Shown here: positions 6,129-6,774 of the stretch, piece after piece
How positions within the stretch are numbered: the stretch's first letter is position 1
Layout of the letters: the number at the start of each line of letters is the position of its first letter
Origin: Candidatus Thorarchaeota archaeon
Lineage (GTDB): Archaea > Asgardarchaeota > Thorarchaeia > Thorarchaeales > Thorarchaeaceae
Length of the DNA stretch: 6,774 nt
Direction: 5' to 3'
NCBI GenBank assembly: GCA_030642465.1
Contig: DAOWNS010000101.1
Location: forward strand, 1 to 6,774
Notes under the pieces: generated by a model
The model's input: the letters and a program-made list of their open reading frames with translations, nothing else
The model's database searches: none
What the model was told of the DNA's origin: nothing
Translations under genes and position numbers: made by a program

Positions 6129-6774
6129 CTAGTACAGGAGCGTAATCCCGAAGATGGGGAGTATTAGGATGATTCCAATTGCAATCAGTAAGATTCCAGC
6201 CAGGATCTCAACCTTACGTGTGTGCTGTTGCATGGACATGGCCATCTTCGTTCTGCCTTCACCAGTGACTACTGCGATTGCTAGATAGGGGATCGAAACT
6301 CCAATGAAAAGGAAGATAAACATCAAAAGCATGTTGAGCGGATTCGACTGAACGCCAAAGATGATGGGGATCGCGACTATCGCAGAGAATGCGCAGGGGG
6401 CTGCCATGAAAGAGTAACCAAGCCCCACAAGAAAAACACTTGCAAGACTCTTTGGTTTGCCTGGTTGAACCATTGGAGTCAAGCTGGAAAGGTGCAATGC
6501 ATTTCGCAAGGTTTCCGACATTGTGAGTATCCCAAAGAATACGATTATGCCTCCTATAACTGCTTGAAGATTGGTGAAGTGGTTCAGTAGGAATGCCTGT
6601 ACTGCAGTCGTGATGAGAGATAATATGGCCAAAGATGTAATCAATCCCAGAACAAGAGCTCCAGTTACAAGAAGACTCTGTTTTCTGCTATCAGTTGCAT
6701 TGAGACTGCGGATTAAGAATAGGGGAAGCAATGGAAATAGACACGGTGAAAGGGCCACATAGAGCCCGGTTGTA
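6129..6774 (-). CDS. CcdA/DsbD-type thiol-disulfide membrane protein, 5' end cut by window
   Basis: Member of the CcdA/DsbD membrane-domain family, which carries reducing equivalents from cytoplasmic thioredoxin across the membrane to extracytoplasmic thiol proteins. The frame stays open to the right edge: the codons before the GTG at 6756-6758 read T-T-G-L-Y, giving the family signature G-L-x-x-A-L-S-P-C-x-x-P-L-L-P. That GTG is therefore almost certainly internal and the true start lies beyond the window. Numbering from that GTG, the redox pair is C6 (in S-P-C-L-F-P, first helix) and C122 (in A-A-P-C-A-F, fourth helix), each preceded by Pro as is typical. About six hydrophobic helices are visible (about 1-16, 29-54, 65-83, 105-134, 139-163 and 183-207), with a polar loop at 90-104. 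The 3' end converges on cofE with 10 bp between the stops. Its redox partner is not in the window; a thioredoxin-like or cytochrome-maturation gene may lie upstream. Confidence 0.85.
   Translation of the reverse strand, partial: TTGLYVALSPCLFPLLPLFLIRSLNATDSRKQSLLVTGALVLGLITSLAILSLITTAVQAFLLNHFTNLQAVIGGIIVFFGILTMSETLRNALHLSSLTPMVQPGKPKSLASVFLVGLGYSFMAAPCAFSAIVAIPIIFGVQSNPLNMLLMFIFLFIGVSIPYLAIAVVTGEGRTKMAMSMQQHTRKVEILAGILLIAIGIILILPIFGITLLY

Noticed and set aside
6756..6758. GTG as the true start of the CcdA-type gene
   Set aside because: The frame is open upstream to the window edge and encodes the expected residues before the A-L-S-P-C motif.

Overview
The window looks like a piece of an archaeal chromosome. 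The evidence is a coenzyme F420 biosynthesis gene (cofE), TATA-box-like promoter elements, Shine-Dalgarno sites resembling GGAGGTGAT, one short C2H2 zinc-finger gene that appears leaderless, and membrane proteins combining zinc-ribbon and B-box-like modules. The mixture would suit an Asgard-type or other mesophilic archaeon, but nothing here proves the lineage. No mobile element, CRISPR array, tRNA or rRNA is visible, and coding density is high.

Layout. Positions 1-194 are a non-coding leader or the tail of an upstream region, with a small GC-rich hairpin. Two tightly coupled plus-strand genes follow (195-1601 and about 1607-2443). Both encode membrane proteins with the same cytoplasmic zinc cassette, a four-Cys ribbon followed by a B-box-like cross-brace, but placed differently relative to their membrane helices. 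Convergent to them is a full-length adenine deaminase on the minus strand (2489-4240). A 166-bp divergent promoter region separates it from a 39-residue single C2H2 zinc-finger protein (4407-4526), which is followed by a hairpin flanked by pyrimidine tracts (4550-4573), a probable terminator. Next is a two-gene operon: a RibU-like ECF transporter S component (4674-5357) and cofE (5363-6118), 5 nt apart. Ten bases past cofE a convergent, 5'-truncated CcdA/DsbD-type thiol-disulfide membrane protein runs off the right edge (6129-6774).

How the genes fit together. The best functional link is the ECF S component with CofE. CofE adds glutamate to the deazaflavin F420-0, and the S component resembles flavin-binding RibU, so the pair may join uptake of a flavin-like compound to F420 metabolism. 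That is inference. The zinc-ribbon/B-box pair probably forms a membrane complex of unknown function. Adenine deaminase is a stand-alone purine-salvage gene. The most unusual items are the permuted zinc/B-box membrane protein pair, the leaderless C2H2 microprotein, and the S-component/cofE operon.
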